Assembly: GCA_021292165.1 (NCBI GenBank)
Contig: CM037877.1
Coordinates: 213,528,716 to 213,592,715, forward strand
DNA: 64,000 bases
Direction of reading: 5' to 3'
From: Shinisaurus crocodilurus
Taxonomy: Eukaryota > Chordata > Lepidosauria > Squamata > Shinisauridae
In this document: positions 55,935 through 64,000 of the stretch, piece after piece
Numbering within the stretch: position 1 is the first letter of the stretch
How the letters are laid out: every line of letters starts with the position of its first letter
Notes under the pieces: generated by a model
Seen by the model: the letters and a program-made list of their open reading frames with translations, nothing else
The model's database searches: none
Told to the model about the DNA's origin: nothing
Position numbers and translations under genes: made by a program

Positions 55935-56045
55935 CTGCACTGGTGGGGAATATGTGGCTCTCCAGATGCTGTTGGACTGCAACTCCCATCAGCCCTAGCC
56001 AGCATAATCAATGGAGGAGTTGCAGCCAACCACATCTGGAGCATG
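55935..56045. repeat. Interspersed repeat (CTCCAGATGCTGTTGGACTGC)
   Basis: This is the best-preserved copy of the family also present at 5700-5860 and 55250-55400. Confidence 0.55.
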
Positions 56046-56592
56046 TTCTGTATCCCTGGCTTGCTGCATGCCTGGACAGAAGGGGAAGGCCTGTATGGCT
56101 AAATCTTGTCTGTTCTCTTGCACTGGGCTACTGCATGGTTCATAGCTAAATAGGCTGGAGGCAAAATGGCAGCAAGACACCGAGGAAGGTGAAAAGACTA
56201 AATATCTTGTAGCTGCGTTATTTCTTACTGATTCTGTAGACTTGGCTTGTTGATCACTTGCCAAAAAGGTTGGCCAGCACTAATTTAGTGATTACAAAAT
56301 CATAGCTAAATGGCATATTAAGAGACATTAATCAATGTATTGGTGTGGGAGTAGTCATGCATATATCTATGGACATGTATTTAAGATTCCTCGGGGTAGT
56401 TTTTATTTTAAGATGATATCATTTGCTTAATTAATTAACAGTTACTGAGTTCATTGTTAAACTTTACATATTCCCTTTGCTGAGATACTCTGACTCATAA
56501 CGTTCCTAATTTTAAACCTTGTCTGTGCTGAAAACTTTTAATCAAATGCATAGCAAAACAGCTCAGTATTCTTGTTTTATTTCCCAAATTAG

Positions 56593-56622
56593 GCTCCTTT
56601 GTTTCTGCTTCCATAGGCTCTG
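56593..56622 (+). CDS. 30-nt juxtamembrane linker exon
   Basis: The acceptor is CCCAAATTAG and the donor is a strong GTAAGT. It is phase 1-1 and encodes ten small polar residues (S-F-V-S-A-S-I-G-S-G with the split Gly). It sits between the last CCP and the transmembrane exon, like the short Ser/Thr-rich exons of CD46. Both ends fit the frame exactly, but so small an exon remains a prediction. Confidence 0.65.
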
Positions 56623-56849
56623 GTAAGTAATTTCAAGAAAATCCCATTGGATCCTTGATAAATGTAAGATAATACAGTCTCACAAACATTAGTAAGATTA
56701 ATGGAGCAATCCTACTGTTTGGGGTGGAGGATTTCAACTTCAAAGCCTCCAAAGACTCTACAGCCCTGCCAGGCTCATGTGTAGTGTGTAGTGACATGAA
56801 CAGGCTTGTTATCTGTGTTAATCAAATTGGATACCTTATACTGGGGCAT

Positions 56850-57235
56850 ATAAGGTATGCCCCAGCAACACCAAGTGGGCCGCTCAACAAGATCTGCCAC
56901 GGATGGCCTTCTCCTTGTCCCTTCAGCCAGAGCAGCTAGACTGGTGGGGACGAGGAAGAGGGCCTTTTCTGTGGCGGCCCCCGTACTGTGGAACTCTCTC
57001 CCGAGTGACCTCCGCCATGCCCCCTCTCTGATGAGCTTCCGTCGCTCATTAAAAACCTGGTTGTTCAGGCGGGAATATGGGGTGGGTTAAGATTTTAAAA
57101 TTTTTATATTGTTTTAATGTATTTTATTGTATTTATGTATTTTATTGTGTGTACATCGCCCAGGGTGGCCGGTTGCCGGCCAGATGGGCGATAAATAAAT
57201 ATTAATAATAATAAATAAATAAATAAATATCTCAC
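56850..57235 (+). mobile_element. LINE 3' end, same family as the copy at 1-3385
   Basis: The open frame 56857-57090 is the ORF2 C-terminus (A-R-A-A-R-L-V-G-T-R-K-R-A-F-S-V-A-A-P). It is followed by a short 3' UTR with GATGGGCGATAAATAAATA and an AATAAATAAATA tail. The coding part matches bases 1-170 in reverse complement. It is 5'-truncated and lies in the linker-TM intron. Confidence 0.85.
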
Positions 57236-57439
57236 CAGGCTAAGGATTAGGCAGTCTCAGCCTCATCTTTCTCCCAGTAGATGCTGCAAACTTTTAAAAC
57301 AAATATTAATAGAAGGCTCATACCTCCAATCGGACCTTGAACATGACCCCTTTACTCAGAACTGATTGACGCAGGTTTATATCATTTTAAAAAGTTCTTC
57401 CTTCCCATAGCAATGGCTCTATTCCTCAAAGGAAGGTAG

Positions 57440-57462
57440 GAAGTGTGTGTGTGTGTGTGTGT
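57440..57462 (+). repeat. (GT)n microsatellite
   Basis: About ten GT dinucleotides. Confidence 0.9.
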
Positions 57463-57589
57463 TAATGTTTAAGGAGTAGGGTATGTGAAGCAGAACATTT
57501 GGAATCGTTCCATTTGGCCCATCATAGCAGAATTTTGTTTTTGTTCCCCCCTTTTGTTACATAGCTGCTCAAAGATAAATGTGTTCAAT

Positions 57590-57770
57590 ATTTTAAATAT
57601 ACTTTTTATCCCACCCTAATTCCAAGGAACTCAGAGGCATTATAACCTCACAACAACCCAGTGAGGTAGGTTAGTCTGAGACTGATTTGCTCAAAGATGT
57701 TCAGCGAACATGATAGCTAACAAACCTGTGTGTCCCAAACCCAACCCTACCACACTGACTCTCACATAGG
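57590..57770 (-). mobile_element. Old tRNA-headed SINE fragment
   Basis: It shares CCTCACAACAACCC and GTGAGGTAGGTTAG and the GACTCTC end with the three better copies, at lower identity. Confidence 0.6.
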
Positions 57771-58230
57771 AATGTAGAAGTGTAAGATTAGTAGGTGTTA
57801 TCAGTGTCTTACACATTTGAGTAGTTATGAACCCTGTAGTTATAGAAGCTGCCCTAGGTTTCTTTTCTTTTCTTTTCAGGCTGGGATAAGCTTAGATGGC
57901 ACTGGCAACTTTGTTTAGTTTTAATCTTTTTTGACAAGTGCATTCAAAACACGTCAAAACAAGAAATGCTTTATTGAAGCACATTATATTCCTTTGAGTC
58001 TGATCCTAAACAGATTTTTTTCTCAGTTCTACAGAGTTCAGTGGAACTTCCAAAGAGATACGCTTAGGATTTCAGCCCTTTTGTTAGATGAATTATCATA
58101 GCATTTTAATTGTTAGATAATATTCATGTTGCCTGTTTTTGGTCTGTTATTGTTAATCACTTTGGACTTCCTTTTTGAGTGACAAACAGGATACAAACAT
58201 TGAAATGAAATTGTTATTTAGTTTCAACAG

Positions 58231-58306
58231 GATCTCTGGTTGGTGTCATGCTGTTTTTGTTTCTTTCCGGTGGTATATGGGCGATAGTTTCGAAGAAGAA
58301 CAAAGT
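58231..58306 (+). CDS. Transmembrane exon
   Basis: The acceptor is GTTTCAACAG. After the split Gly the exon encodes about 19 mainly hydrophobic residues (S-L-V-G-V-M-L-F-L-F-L, S-G-G-I-W-A-I-V) followed by S-K-K-N-K, a typical stop-transfer sequence. This makes the product a type I membrane protein. The donor GTAAGG follows the first two bases of the next codon (phase 2). If it is not used, the frame reads GTG and then TAA at 58308-58310, giving a very short tail. Confidence 0.85.
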
Positions 58307-59549
58307 GTAAGGCACTTTCCTTCATTTATATTATTTGCAGCTCAGTCCTATGAGTCATTGAGCAGACACAGCAGCTCAAACGAATAAGTGCCCCAACTCC
58401 TGCACAAAAGCACAATTACTGTAGTATATTTAAGCTGTACCAGGATCTTAATCTTTTGTACAAATACCAATGTTTCCTTTGCCTTCTATATTGGCAGTAT
58501 GGATATGGGGCTAGAATTTGTGGTATGAAGAAAAGGAGGCTTTTGAATTAAATTTCATCCTGCTTTTTAAACGGAATAACCACATCTTAGTACTTCTGTT
58601 TAAGTTATTAGAAGAGGTCTTGACACTAGCCTTAAAAACATCTCACACTGATATTTTGCAGCACTTATGAAGATGAATGCATTTATTATGGCACAGGTTT
58701 TTGTGGCCTGGAATCTACCATCAGAGTTTCAATTTTCTGACACTATAATTAAATGAACATGGGCCAAATCTTTAAAATTATTTTCTTTAAATGTAAGGAG
58801 TTTAAATAAAATCTCCACAAATAGCTCTACTAACAAGCTTCATCCTTGCCAAGACTTCAGATTTCTGTACTTTCATACTGACCTTAGCTTTAAGAACTAA
58901 TTGTTATCTTGGCAGACACACTGTCCTAATTGCACATTTGCCAAGATAATGGGGAATGGGGTAACAGTTACAAGGGAGGATCTCAGGAAAGCATGTTTAA
59001 CTTCTGTTTCTGCTGATTCCCCCTTGGAAATCCCCTCTGGATTTGTTTTAACTCTGGGGTGCAGGGGTGGGGAACACAGCTGCCTAGACTGGGCACTTGC
59101 AAAGGATAATTGTTTGGTAGAGAGTACCTCCTTCAACTTTCCAGTTTTCCTCTGCATATGCCCTCGGTCCTATATTAGCATTATACAGGAAATATATTAG
59201 GAACCCTCTAGTTCCCTCAACATGCCTTGTTTGGGCCCAAGGATGCCATAATTTTCAAAGGGAGACATCGTCCCTCCAGCATTAGTTGCTCTGAGAAAGG
59301 CAATAAAGGAGCACAAGCTTTCCTGTACCCTTCAATGAGAAATGCTGGGATTCTGTTTCCAGCATTTGTTAGGGCAATCCTTCAAATTGCAACACAAAAC
59401 AAAACTAGCTGCGATGCCAAAGTACTTTCATTTCCAAATTATATTTTCTCTTTCGAAAACCACCTAATTAATATTTTGTGGGATTATGAGGTTGCCCAGA
59501 AATACTGAAAATATTTGATTTTATGGATAAAAAATATTATTTTTGATCC

Positions 59550-59608
59550 ATATTATGGGTTCCTTGCAGGAAAAAAGGTGGAGTATAAATATAATAAATA
59601 AATAAATG
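59550..59608 (+). mobile_element. SINE 3' end fragment
   Basis: The segment GGTTCCTTGCAGGAAAAAAGG, GTATAAATATAATAAATAAA is the 3' terminus of the tRNA-headed SINE family on the plus strand. Confidence 0.65.
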
Positions 59609-59679
59609 GACAAAGTATCCCATTGATGCCTATCATTATTTTGCTTGGGTATATTAAATCTGAAAAGTCCGTTAGGGTG

Positions 59680-60140
59680 CAATCCTATGGCTGCTAGACA
59701 GAGTCAAGACAGCCATAGGAGAGGTTGGAATCCCAGCTCCAACCTCGGAAACGCACTCTGAGGTCAGAGCTGGGACTCTGACCTTGGAGTGCCCTCTTCC
59801 CACCCCCACAACCAGTGTGGACGAACTGCGCTGGCTACAGCTCCGAGGCTGGAAGACTGACCCCAGAGTCGGGGGTTGTGGGTGTTCCGAAGGGCGGGGA
59901 GGGGAGGAGACAGGCTCTGCCATGATACATAGTATCCTGGCGGCACCCCAGCCGCTCCATCTCATTTGCTGGGGAAAAGACTTAGATAGCTGAAACCTGC
60001 CTTCTAAGTCTTTTGGAGGACTGAGGAGTGCAGAAGCGACTTTTGCCTGTGCTCTCCTTCCGCACTCCATCGAATGCCTATAATCCTCTGAGTTTGGAGG
60101 GTTACAGGCAGCCACATTGGATTGTGCTGCCTGTTCTCAA
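59680..60140. repeat. CAATCCTATG-type dispersed element
   Basis: The element begins GGGTGCAATCCTATGG, shows short internal inverted repeats (CTCGGAAACGC, CTGAGGTCAGAG), and ends near GCAGCCACATTGGATTGTGC. Related copies lie at 10899-11390 and 61080-61505. It is probably a non-autonomous DNA transposon. Confidence 0.5.
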
Positions 60141-60692
60141 TTTCTTAATTAGGGGAAGGATCTTACTGCCTACACATTATACACAAGGCCATCTGCCAAA
60201 TATAGAGATACAGAAATGAAACAATAGTACATTATTATTATTATACCACGAGATACTACCTATGGTTTGAGATAGACTTATATTGAATATGGATATTTGA
60301 CATATATACTGCTTGACAGAATTATTGAGTTTTTTGTCTTTTTATATATTTATAGGGTTGGTTCCAGAGTGTCCCTTCCATGAATGGAAGGTCTCCTTCC
60401 ATTCACAGAGATGTCTGATATCCAGTGGGGACTCCCACTGGAGGAGGGGAGGCAACTTTTGCCAATTCCTCCTTCCCCTTGCAGCCCCCCTCCCATACTA
60501 GAGGGTTGCAGGGGGAAGGTGGCATCAGAGAAAATCATGTACACCCTTCCTCCAGCAAGAGCAACCCCTGAACAGAGTTCTGTTCACAGGCACTCTGGAT
60601 CCAAGCCATTTTAAAATGCACCTGATTGTTTTCTTTAAATCCTAAACCCATCTGCTTGATTCTTTAATATTGTTTTCTCCCTATTCCTTCAG

Positions 60693-60800
60693 CAAATATA
60701 CCCTTGGAAACAGAAAAATATATAGGAATCCAGACAGTGAAGTAGACTCACCATCCAGCATACCACTCTGAAAAAGGCTTTATTTTTTTTACAGCAAAAG
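60693..60800 (+). CDS. Cytoplasmic-tail exon with stop codon
   Basis: The acceptor is CTATTCCTTCAG. In phase 2 after the TM exon it reads V-K-Y-T-L-G-N-R-K-I-Y-R-N-P followed by D-S-E-V-D-S-P-S-S-I-P-L and TGA (60769-60771), a 26-residue tail with two Tyr; Y-R-N fits a Y-x-N SH2 motif. A good donor (AAAAG/GTAATA) at 60800/60801, 29 nt after the stop, would join it to the 3' UTR exon. The open frame of exactly the required phase supports the call; the splice choice is inferred. Confidence 0.7.
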
Positions 60801-61079
60801 GTAATAATTTCATTCAAACAATTTTGTTCAAATTGAAAATTGTCCTAGTTGTATGGTAAAAAGTGACTATGAATCCAATACTATAAAATAATATTTAATG
60901 CACATATACCTGTAGACTAGGCAGGTGCTTGAGCAGTGACTCCCTCTCTGCACTGGGGAAATCTTTGTTGGTTACATATGCAGTCTTAGACAACTAGCTG
61001 AGGGTTGGAGTATGTACCAATCTTTGAATTTCGAAAATACATTGGTCCTGATCCAGATATAGTTGCATGAAGGCTTACG

Positions 61080-61510
61080 TGCAGCTTACGGAGGTTTATG
61101 TGCATCCAAGGCATCACGAGGTGTGGTGGCAGTGATCAGCACGCCATTTTATCTTCTATGTTGGATCAAAAACGGCCTCACGCCCTGCATTTTACCTAGA
61201 TGGCTGTTTCCGGCCATCTAGATGAAGCTCCGCAGAGGGGCAGGGAAGGAGGCCGGGGCACTGTTTGGATACCATGTAAACCGTCAGCCCCCGTCTCCCC
61301 CGCCCCCAGCATGCCCTTTCCCTCCTCTCTGAGACCAATTCCTGACCTCGGAGAAGCAGCCGGCATGGTTCTTTCCATGCTGGCTGCAAGTGGGATCGGG
61401 CAGGGGCTCGGAGTCCCAGCTCCGAGGTCGCAGAACCTCAGAGCTGAGACTCTAAATAATCCTATTTTTCCCCCAATGTTGGGAGGCCATAGGATTGCAC
61501 CCTAAATCAC
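61080..61510. repeat. CAATCCTATG-type dispersed element, opposite orientation
   Basis: It ends GGCCATAGGATTGCACCC, the inverse of the start of the 59680 copy. The GC-rich core has no gene content. Confidence 0.5.
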
Positions 61511-61511
61511 T

Positions 61512-61642
61512 AAAGGAGCAATCCTATGCATATTTAGACAGAAAAAAGGTCTACAACTCCCAGCATGCCCCAGCCAGCATGACTGACTGGGTTATGCTGG
61601 GAGTTATAGGCCTTTTTTCTATTTAAACAGGATTGCACCCTT
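61512..61642. mobile_element. Palindromic MITE, about 130 bp
   Basis: The left arm (GCAATCCTATGCATATTTAG, AGAAAAAAGGTCTACAACTC, CCAGCATG) pairs with the right arm (GTTATGCTGGGAGTTATAGG, CCTTTTTTCTATTTAAACAG, GATTGCACC) around a short loop near 61577, giving a near-perfect hairpin of about 60 bp. Confidence 0.85.
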
Positions 61643-61891
61643 AGTTGTCAAGGTGAGCCTGGATGAAATAATGCAAATTCACTGTAAACAAATGAGTACT
61701 GAATGCTGCTGCTGTTAAATCTTAGCCAAAATATAAGTGACAATAATTGGGTGAACATATGTCAGCAAATATACTGGCTTCTTTGGGCTAGCTGTTGCAA
61801 TCTATGCCTGGAAATTGAGTAAAACTCTGCAACATTTCTCTAAAAATAAAAGGTTGTGTTCATGTTTTGATTTTGATTTTTCCCCCTGCAG

Positions 61892-62215
61892 ATGGAAATA
61901 ATTTCCTTTGCCAGTGATCCTCTGCTTTGCTTTTATTGTCTTCATGAACAGTCATAATAGGTTCCAGAGCCCTGTCCATTTTATGTATATAACTGATGAT
62001 CCTGTATTCTCCTGCTAACTTTAATGACGTAAATAGGTCCCTGTTTTCCTAGAAGAGTTGGTCCTGTAGATGTGTGCAATAACCTGTTGGGTGACATGCT
62101 GAATGAATGACTTTGGCTATGAAAGGTAGAACTGTTATATAAAGAAATTGTTATAATTCATTGTGATCAGATTAGTTATTGTACAATGAAGAAAATAAAT
62201 ATTTTTATATACTAC
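61892..62215 (+). other. 3' terminal exon / 3' UTR with poly(A) signal
   Basis: A strong acceptor (TTTTTCCCCCTGCAG) precedes it, and AATAAA occurs at 62194-62199. If spliced directly to the TM exon (phase 2) it adds only V-W-K before TAA. If spliced after the tail exon it is entirely untranslated. The poly(A) signal supports a gene end near 62215. Confidence 0.65.
62194..62199 (+). terminator. Poly(A) signal AATAAA
   Basis: The canonical hexamer lies about 300 nt after a strong splice acceptor and is followed by a T-rich stretch. It is the probable end of the CCP gene. Confidence 0.65.
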
Positions 62216-62344
62216 CATGGATAAATAATTCGTTTAATTAATTTATTTAACCATACTTAGAAAATATCTCTTAAGTGGCTGGATTTGAAAGAGAAAAACA
62301 AGAGGAGATGAACATCCAGTAGCAATGAAAAAAGGAGAGAACTA

Positions 62345-63420
62345 GGTTCTCAGGATGCAAAAATCTTTATTAAATAGAGGAGCCCGACGCGTTTCGGTCT
62401 GTGTTTTTTTCTAAGGCCTTCCTCAGGGGGCTGTAAATATTCAAAATACATACAAATAAGTTCACATGGTGAGGACAACACATAATAAAAATACATTCTC
62501 ATTATATAATGAATTTCCTCGTATTCTGAATAGAAATAATTTAAAAACAATTTCTTAAAAATAATGAGAATCAAATATTTATTTTTAAACAAAGACATAC
62601 GTTTTCTTTATATAAAAAATATCTTGTAAAAAAGTCTGCAGAATTCTTTCACAACTGAAGTGTCACTGTTTTAGTGGCGACTGAAAAGACAGGTCTTTTT
62701 GAACGTTATTATATTTTGGTACAGTTTTTTTCTTAGGTGTTATCTTGTTGGCAAAATGTCAAGGACACCCAATCTGGACACAGCTTTCTTGTAGAACTGC
62801 AGTAATTTGCAGAGTCATATTAATGGGAACAGTTCCAAATCCTCATTGAGACCCTTAGGTTTTAAAGTATCTAATTTAATGATCCATTGTATTTCCCTTC
62901 TTAATAATTGTTTTTCATTATTAGTGTTAATTTTATCCAGAGCCCATGTAAGATCTGTATCGGAATGTTGCTGTTCTGTAAAATGTTGTATTAGTGATGC
63001 ACCTTGTTTTTGGTTTTTTATATTACTGAGGTGCTCTCCTATACGTTTTTTTAAGGGTCTGATGGTTTTTCCTACATAAATTTTTGAGCATTTACACTGG
63101 ATTGCATAAATAACAAAGGAACTGTTGCAGGTGGTAAAGTGTTTTAGAAAAAACTTTTGTGGATACGAGGGATTTACAAATGCTGTAGTTTTGTTTGTAT
63201 GCTTACAATAGCAGCAATGTCCACAGGGGTGGTGTCCTATTGGCCTGTGAGAGTCAAACAGAACATTGGATGGGCTTCCATAATTTTCTTTTTCTTTAAA
63301 TTCACTCCTTATTAGTAAATCTCTAAAATTTCTTGTTCTTTTAAAGGAGACCATTGGAAGAAGAGGCCTAGCTAGTGGAAGAGTCTGCCTATAAACAAAA
63401 AAGGTGTAGGCTAGCTTCAG
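62345..63420 (-). mobile_element. Penelope-like element, 3' part
   Basis: The endonuclease reading frame (63354-62815) is followed by a non-coding part containing the GACGCGTTTCGG ... CTTCCTCAGGGGGC motif (about 62385-62435), typical of Penelope-like elements in vertebrates. The reverse transcriptase that should precede the endonuclease (beyond 63420) is absent, so the copy is 5'-truncated. Confidence 0.8.
62815..63354 (-). CDS. Penelope GIY-YIG endonuclease domain, open frame
   Basis: The 179-codon open frame begins inside the element. It has a C-x-x-C-x-x-C-type cluster (C-G-H-C-C-Y-C) and then the GIY-YIG core: V-I-Y-A-I-Q-C, K-I-Y-V-G-K-T, R-I-G-E-H and a following N-x-x-Q-x-x-Q segment. 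In Penelope-like elements this C-terminal domain nicks target DNA. The frame lacks its RT partner, and its start codon is only the first available Met, so it is a fragment of a longer ORF although uninterrupted. Confidence 0.8.
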   Translation of the reverse strand: MVSFKRTRNFRDLLIRSEFKEKENYGSPSNVLFDSHRPIGHHPCGHCCYCKHTNKTTAFVNPSYPQKFFLKHFTTCNSSFVIYAIQCKCSKIYVGKTIRPLKKRIGEHLSNIKNQKQGASLIQHFTEQQHSDTDLTWALDKINTNNEKQLLRREIQWIIKLDTLKPKGLNEDLELFPLI

Positions 63421-64000
63421 TTTGAGCTCAGTGTAGGCTCAGGTTTTTAGGTCTGACAGAGCATAAACCAAAGCTCAGAAATAGACTCATCCCAAGTTCG
63501 AGAGTTCAGCTTATTATTTAGTTTTAAAAAACCACACATAATGAGACAGCCCTTGCAAGCCACATCCCTTCCTAAATGAGATACCAGCGTCAGCCCCTTA
63601 GCCTGTTGCATCCCCAGGGGAGCCTGAACTACATCCCTTCCCAAATCACCTATGCTTTGTCTCTTGTCCCCTCCAATGACCCATTGACTATTGTCCTCTC
63701 CCCTAAATAGAAAATCTCCACTCCCAGGGGGCTCAACTGGCCTACCAAGATTGAGGTGGTGGTGTGGAGCGGAGAGGACTTATCTGCCACCGGCTCTCGG
63801 GGACTCCTCATAAGCCAGTGGCAGGAATCCGCACCATGCCAGAGGTGGCAGCAGTGATCTGTTCCGTGCTGCCGCCGCGAGCCAAAAGAGCTTGCATAAG
63901 CAGCATGGGGCAGAGATCAGGTCAGTCTACTCATGAGTTGGCTGACCTGACCCTGGCTTTCCCATCCTGCACTGCTGCTGTGAAGCCAAAAGCCTGTGTG
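63421..64000. other. Intergenic, nothing recognised
   Basis: No exon, repeat family or RNA gene that I can support. The last about 280 bases are GC-richer. Confidence 0.4.

Larger units (their letters stand above)
4772..62215 (+). other. Multi-CCP membrane complement regulator/receptor gene (CR1/CD46-like), 5' end missing
   Basis: The gene runs left to right through 29 CCP (Sushi/SCR) exons, a 30-nt linker exon, a transmembrane exon, a tail exon and a 3' UTR exon. Every CCP exon begins with two bases and ends with one base of a split codon (phase 1-1), so any exon can be skipped or duplicated without changing frame. Each domain shows the CCP pattern of four cysteines, a Trp before Cys4 and Gly/Pro-rich turns. 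The summed CCP exons give about 1,750 residues. In vertebrates this architecture belongs to regulators of complement activation, which bind C3b/C4b at the cell surface. The single C-terminal anchor with a tiny linker exon resembles CD46. The repeated blocks resemble CR1. No signal-peptide exon or promoter is visible, so the gene starts upstream or in a missed exon. Decay in B4 and A2 leaves open whether all units are used. Confidence 0.85.

Overview
The window is vertebrate nuclear DNA, most likely from a squamate reptile. The evidence is split genes with GT-AG introns, CR1/L2-type LINEs, tRNA-headed SINEs, a CR1-tailed 5S-headed SINE fragment, and DIRS, Copia, hAT and Penelope elements together. 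No prokaryotic feature is present.

Main gene (+ strand, about 4.77-62.2 kb; 5' leader exon not seen). One large membrane-anchored complement-regulator-type gene carries 29 recognisable CCP/Sushi exons, all of phase 1-1. They fall into five classes that I call B, C, D, E and A (183, 183, 183, 186 and 168 nt). The order is X-B0-C0-D1-E1-A1-B1-C1-B2-C2-D2-E2-A2-B3-C3-D3-E3-A3-B4-C4-D4-E4-A4-B5-C5-D5-E5-A5-Z. They are followed by a 30-nt linker exon, a transmembrane exon, a cytoplasmic-tail exon and a 3' UTR exon with a poly(A) signal. The gene therefore grew by tandem duplication of a five-CCP unit of about 5 kb, analogous to the long homologous repeats of CR1. The encoded ectodomain would be about 1,750 residues. 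Unit 1 has lost D, E and A, B4 is frameshifted, A2 has lost two cysteines, and a sixth unit survives only as intron relics near 53.2-53.4 kb. The fold and anchor suggest a cell-surface C3b/C4b-binding regulator or receptor (CR1/CD46-like); orthology cannot be fixed from this window.

Transposons. Positions 1-3.4 kb hold a broken L2/CR1-type LINE on the minus strand, and fragments of related LINEs lie near 4.3 and 57 kb. A roughly 2.7-kb hAT copy (15.6-18.2 kb) sits at the scar where unit 1 lost its A exon. A nearly complete but mutated DIRS element (24.0-30.0 kb) landed about 14 nt upstream of exon C3. The intron between E4 and A4 has grown to about 9 kb through a solo LTR (37.4-38.0 kb), another solo LTR (38.6-45.2 kb) split by a Copia element (39.25-45.16 kb) that itself carries two DNA transposons, and a third solo LTR (45.5-46.3 kb). 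Each of these has exact target-site duplications that can be read directly. Downstream of the gene, 62.35-63.4 kb holds the 3' part of a Penelope-like element with an open GIY-YIG endonuclease domain.

The remaining intergenic and intronic DNA is mostly decayed repeats, MITEs and simple repeats.
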